NCBI GenBank assembly: GCA_020353135.1
Contig: CP070688.1
Coordinates: 3,314,414 to 3,333,485 of the forward strand
Direction of reading: 5' to 3'
Length of the DNA stretch: 19,072 nucleotides
Origin: Chloroflexota bacterium
GTDB lineage: Bacteria; Chloroflexota; Anaerolineae; Promineifilales; Promineifilaceae
The translations under genes were made by a program, and so were the position numbers. The notes under the pieces were generated by a model. It did no database searches, was not told where the DNA came from, and worked only from the letters and a program-made list of their open reading frames with translations. This document shows, piece by piece, positions 18,661 through 19,072 of this stretch (positions are counted from its first letter, which is position 1; every line of letters starts with the position of its first letter).

Positions 18661-19072
18661 TTTTATCAAACTGCTCAGCCGCTTCATCCTGAAGCGATGG
18701 GATAACGTGAGAGTAAGTATCCAACGTAAGCGAAATTTGCGAATGTCCGAGTCTTTCCTGAACCACTTTCGGATGAACGCCGGCTGCTAATAATAGCGTT
18801 GCATGGGTATGGCGAAGGTCATGGAATCGTATCATCACCAAACCTTCCTTCTCTATCACTTGCTTAAAGTGTCTAAGCAAGTTTCTTGGAGAAATCGGTT
18901 TGCCTGTAGAAGTCGTGAAGATCAACCCATCCTCCCTACCCCACAGGTGCTCTTCAAGATATTTCTTTGTGCTCTCTGGTATGGTGACAGGACGACGTGC
19001 TTTGTCGGTCTTCGGTTCAGTAACAACCAGTCCTTTCCCACGAATGGTTGAGACCTGGTGTCTTACATGTAT
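18644..19072 (-). CDS. Tyrosine recombinase/integrase, C-terminal catalytic part (5' truncated by window)
   Basis: The frame is open to the window edge, giving about 142 residues of the catalytic domain; the N-terminal and core-binding domains and the first catalytic Arg lie outside. A TTG at 18923-18925 is an internal codon, since family-like sequence (VTEPKTDKARRPVTIP, YLEEHLWGREDGLIF) continues upstream of it. Catalytic elements seen are a Lys-containing PKT segment, HDLRHTHATLLLAAGV (His and second Arg), LGHSQISLTLDTY with the third-box His, and the nucleophilic Tyr at 18713-18715. The enzyme would integrate and excise its element by site-specific recombination, here at tRNA-Arg(CCU), whose 3' copy lies 119 bases past its stop. 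It resembles phage and ICE integrases with an N-terminal SAM-like domain. AT-rich codon use contrasts with the genes to the left. Confidence 0.9.
   Translation of the reverse strand: MHVRHQVSTIRGKGLVVTEPKTDKARRPVTIPESTKKYLEEHLWGREDGLIFTTSTGKPISPRNLLRHFKQVIEKEGLVMIRFHDLRHTHATLLLAAGVHPKVVQERLGHSQISLTLDTYSHVIPSLQDEAAEQFDKIVAYS

Larger units (their letters stand above)
18519..19072. mobile_element. End of an integrated element (tRNA-targeting, tyrosine recombinase)
   Basis: The tRNA-Arg identity ends at the anticodon loop (about 18519-18525). To the right the DNA is visibly AT-richer and carries paired short repeats and the 3' part of a tyrosine recombinase gene pointing at the junction. The element runs out of the window, so its size, type (prophage, ICE or island) and cargo cannot be told. 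Confidence 0.65.

Overview
The window looks like chromosomal DNA from a GC-rich member of the Chloroflexota (Anaerolineae/Caldilineae-like; inference). The clues are a giant secreted DUF11-repeat protein ending in a YLPL-type tail, a membrane-anchored DM13 protein with a Met-rich linker, ArsR and LuxR regulators of a kind common in that phylum, and GGCC/GCCGGC-rich coding sequence. No rRNA or other definitive marker is present, so this placement is tentative.

Layout. Bases 1-986 hold the 3' end of a DinB-fold gene and a small tautomerase-family gene. The latter converges on a minus-strand acyl-CoA dehydrogenase (996-2159). Next come tandem heptamer and octamer repeats and a minus-strand two-helix membrane protein (2291-3022). 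A 291-base divergent intergenic region leads into the dominant feature, a 1945-residue exported protein (3314-9151). It has thirteen DUF11 domains at a near-constant 124-residue period; the fourth is split by an inserted beta-propeller-like segment of about 268 residues. After a strong hairpin come a group II PLP-dependent decarboxylase and, 8 bases later, primosomal helicase PriA (9389-13770). An aldonolactone oxidase-type flavoprotein lacking the usual flavin-linking His follows (13899-15197). Then come an ArsR-type regulator with a clear sigma70-like promoter and repeat operator, a PAS-LuxR regulator, and the DM13 protein (to 18157).

The right end is different. At 18484-18525, on the minus strand, lies the 3' part of a tRNA-Arg (anticodon CCU), from anticodon loop to discriminator base, followed on that strand by its own terminator. 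The D-arm and 5' half are missing. On the missing side, within about 120 bases, starts the C-terminal part of a tyrosine recombinase gene, in visibly AT-richer DNA that runs off the window. The simplest reading is that about 18519-18526 is the attachment-site junction of an integrated element extending to the right, with chromosome to the left.

The genes are mostly unrelated housekeeping or accessory functions rather than one pathway. PLP decarboxylase-priA is the only probable operon. I see no CRISPR array, no defence cassette and no complete transposon. The most unusual items are the tRNA/integrase junction, the propeller inserted into a DUF11 domain with 13 conserved Cys pairs, the His-to-Leu flavoprotein, and the promoter-operator of the ArsR gene.
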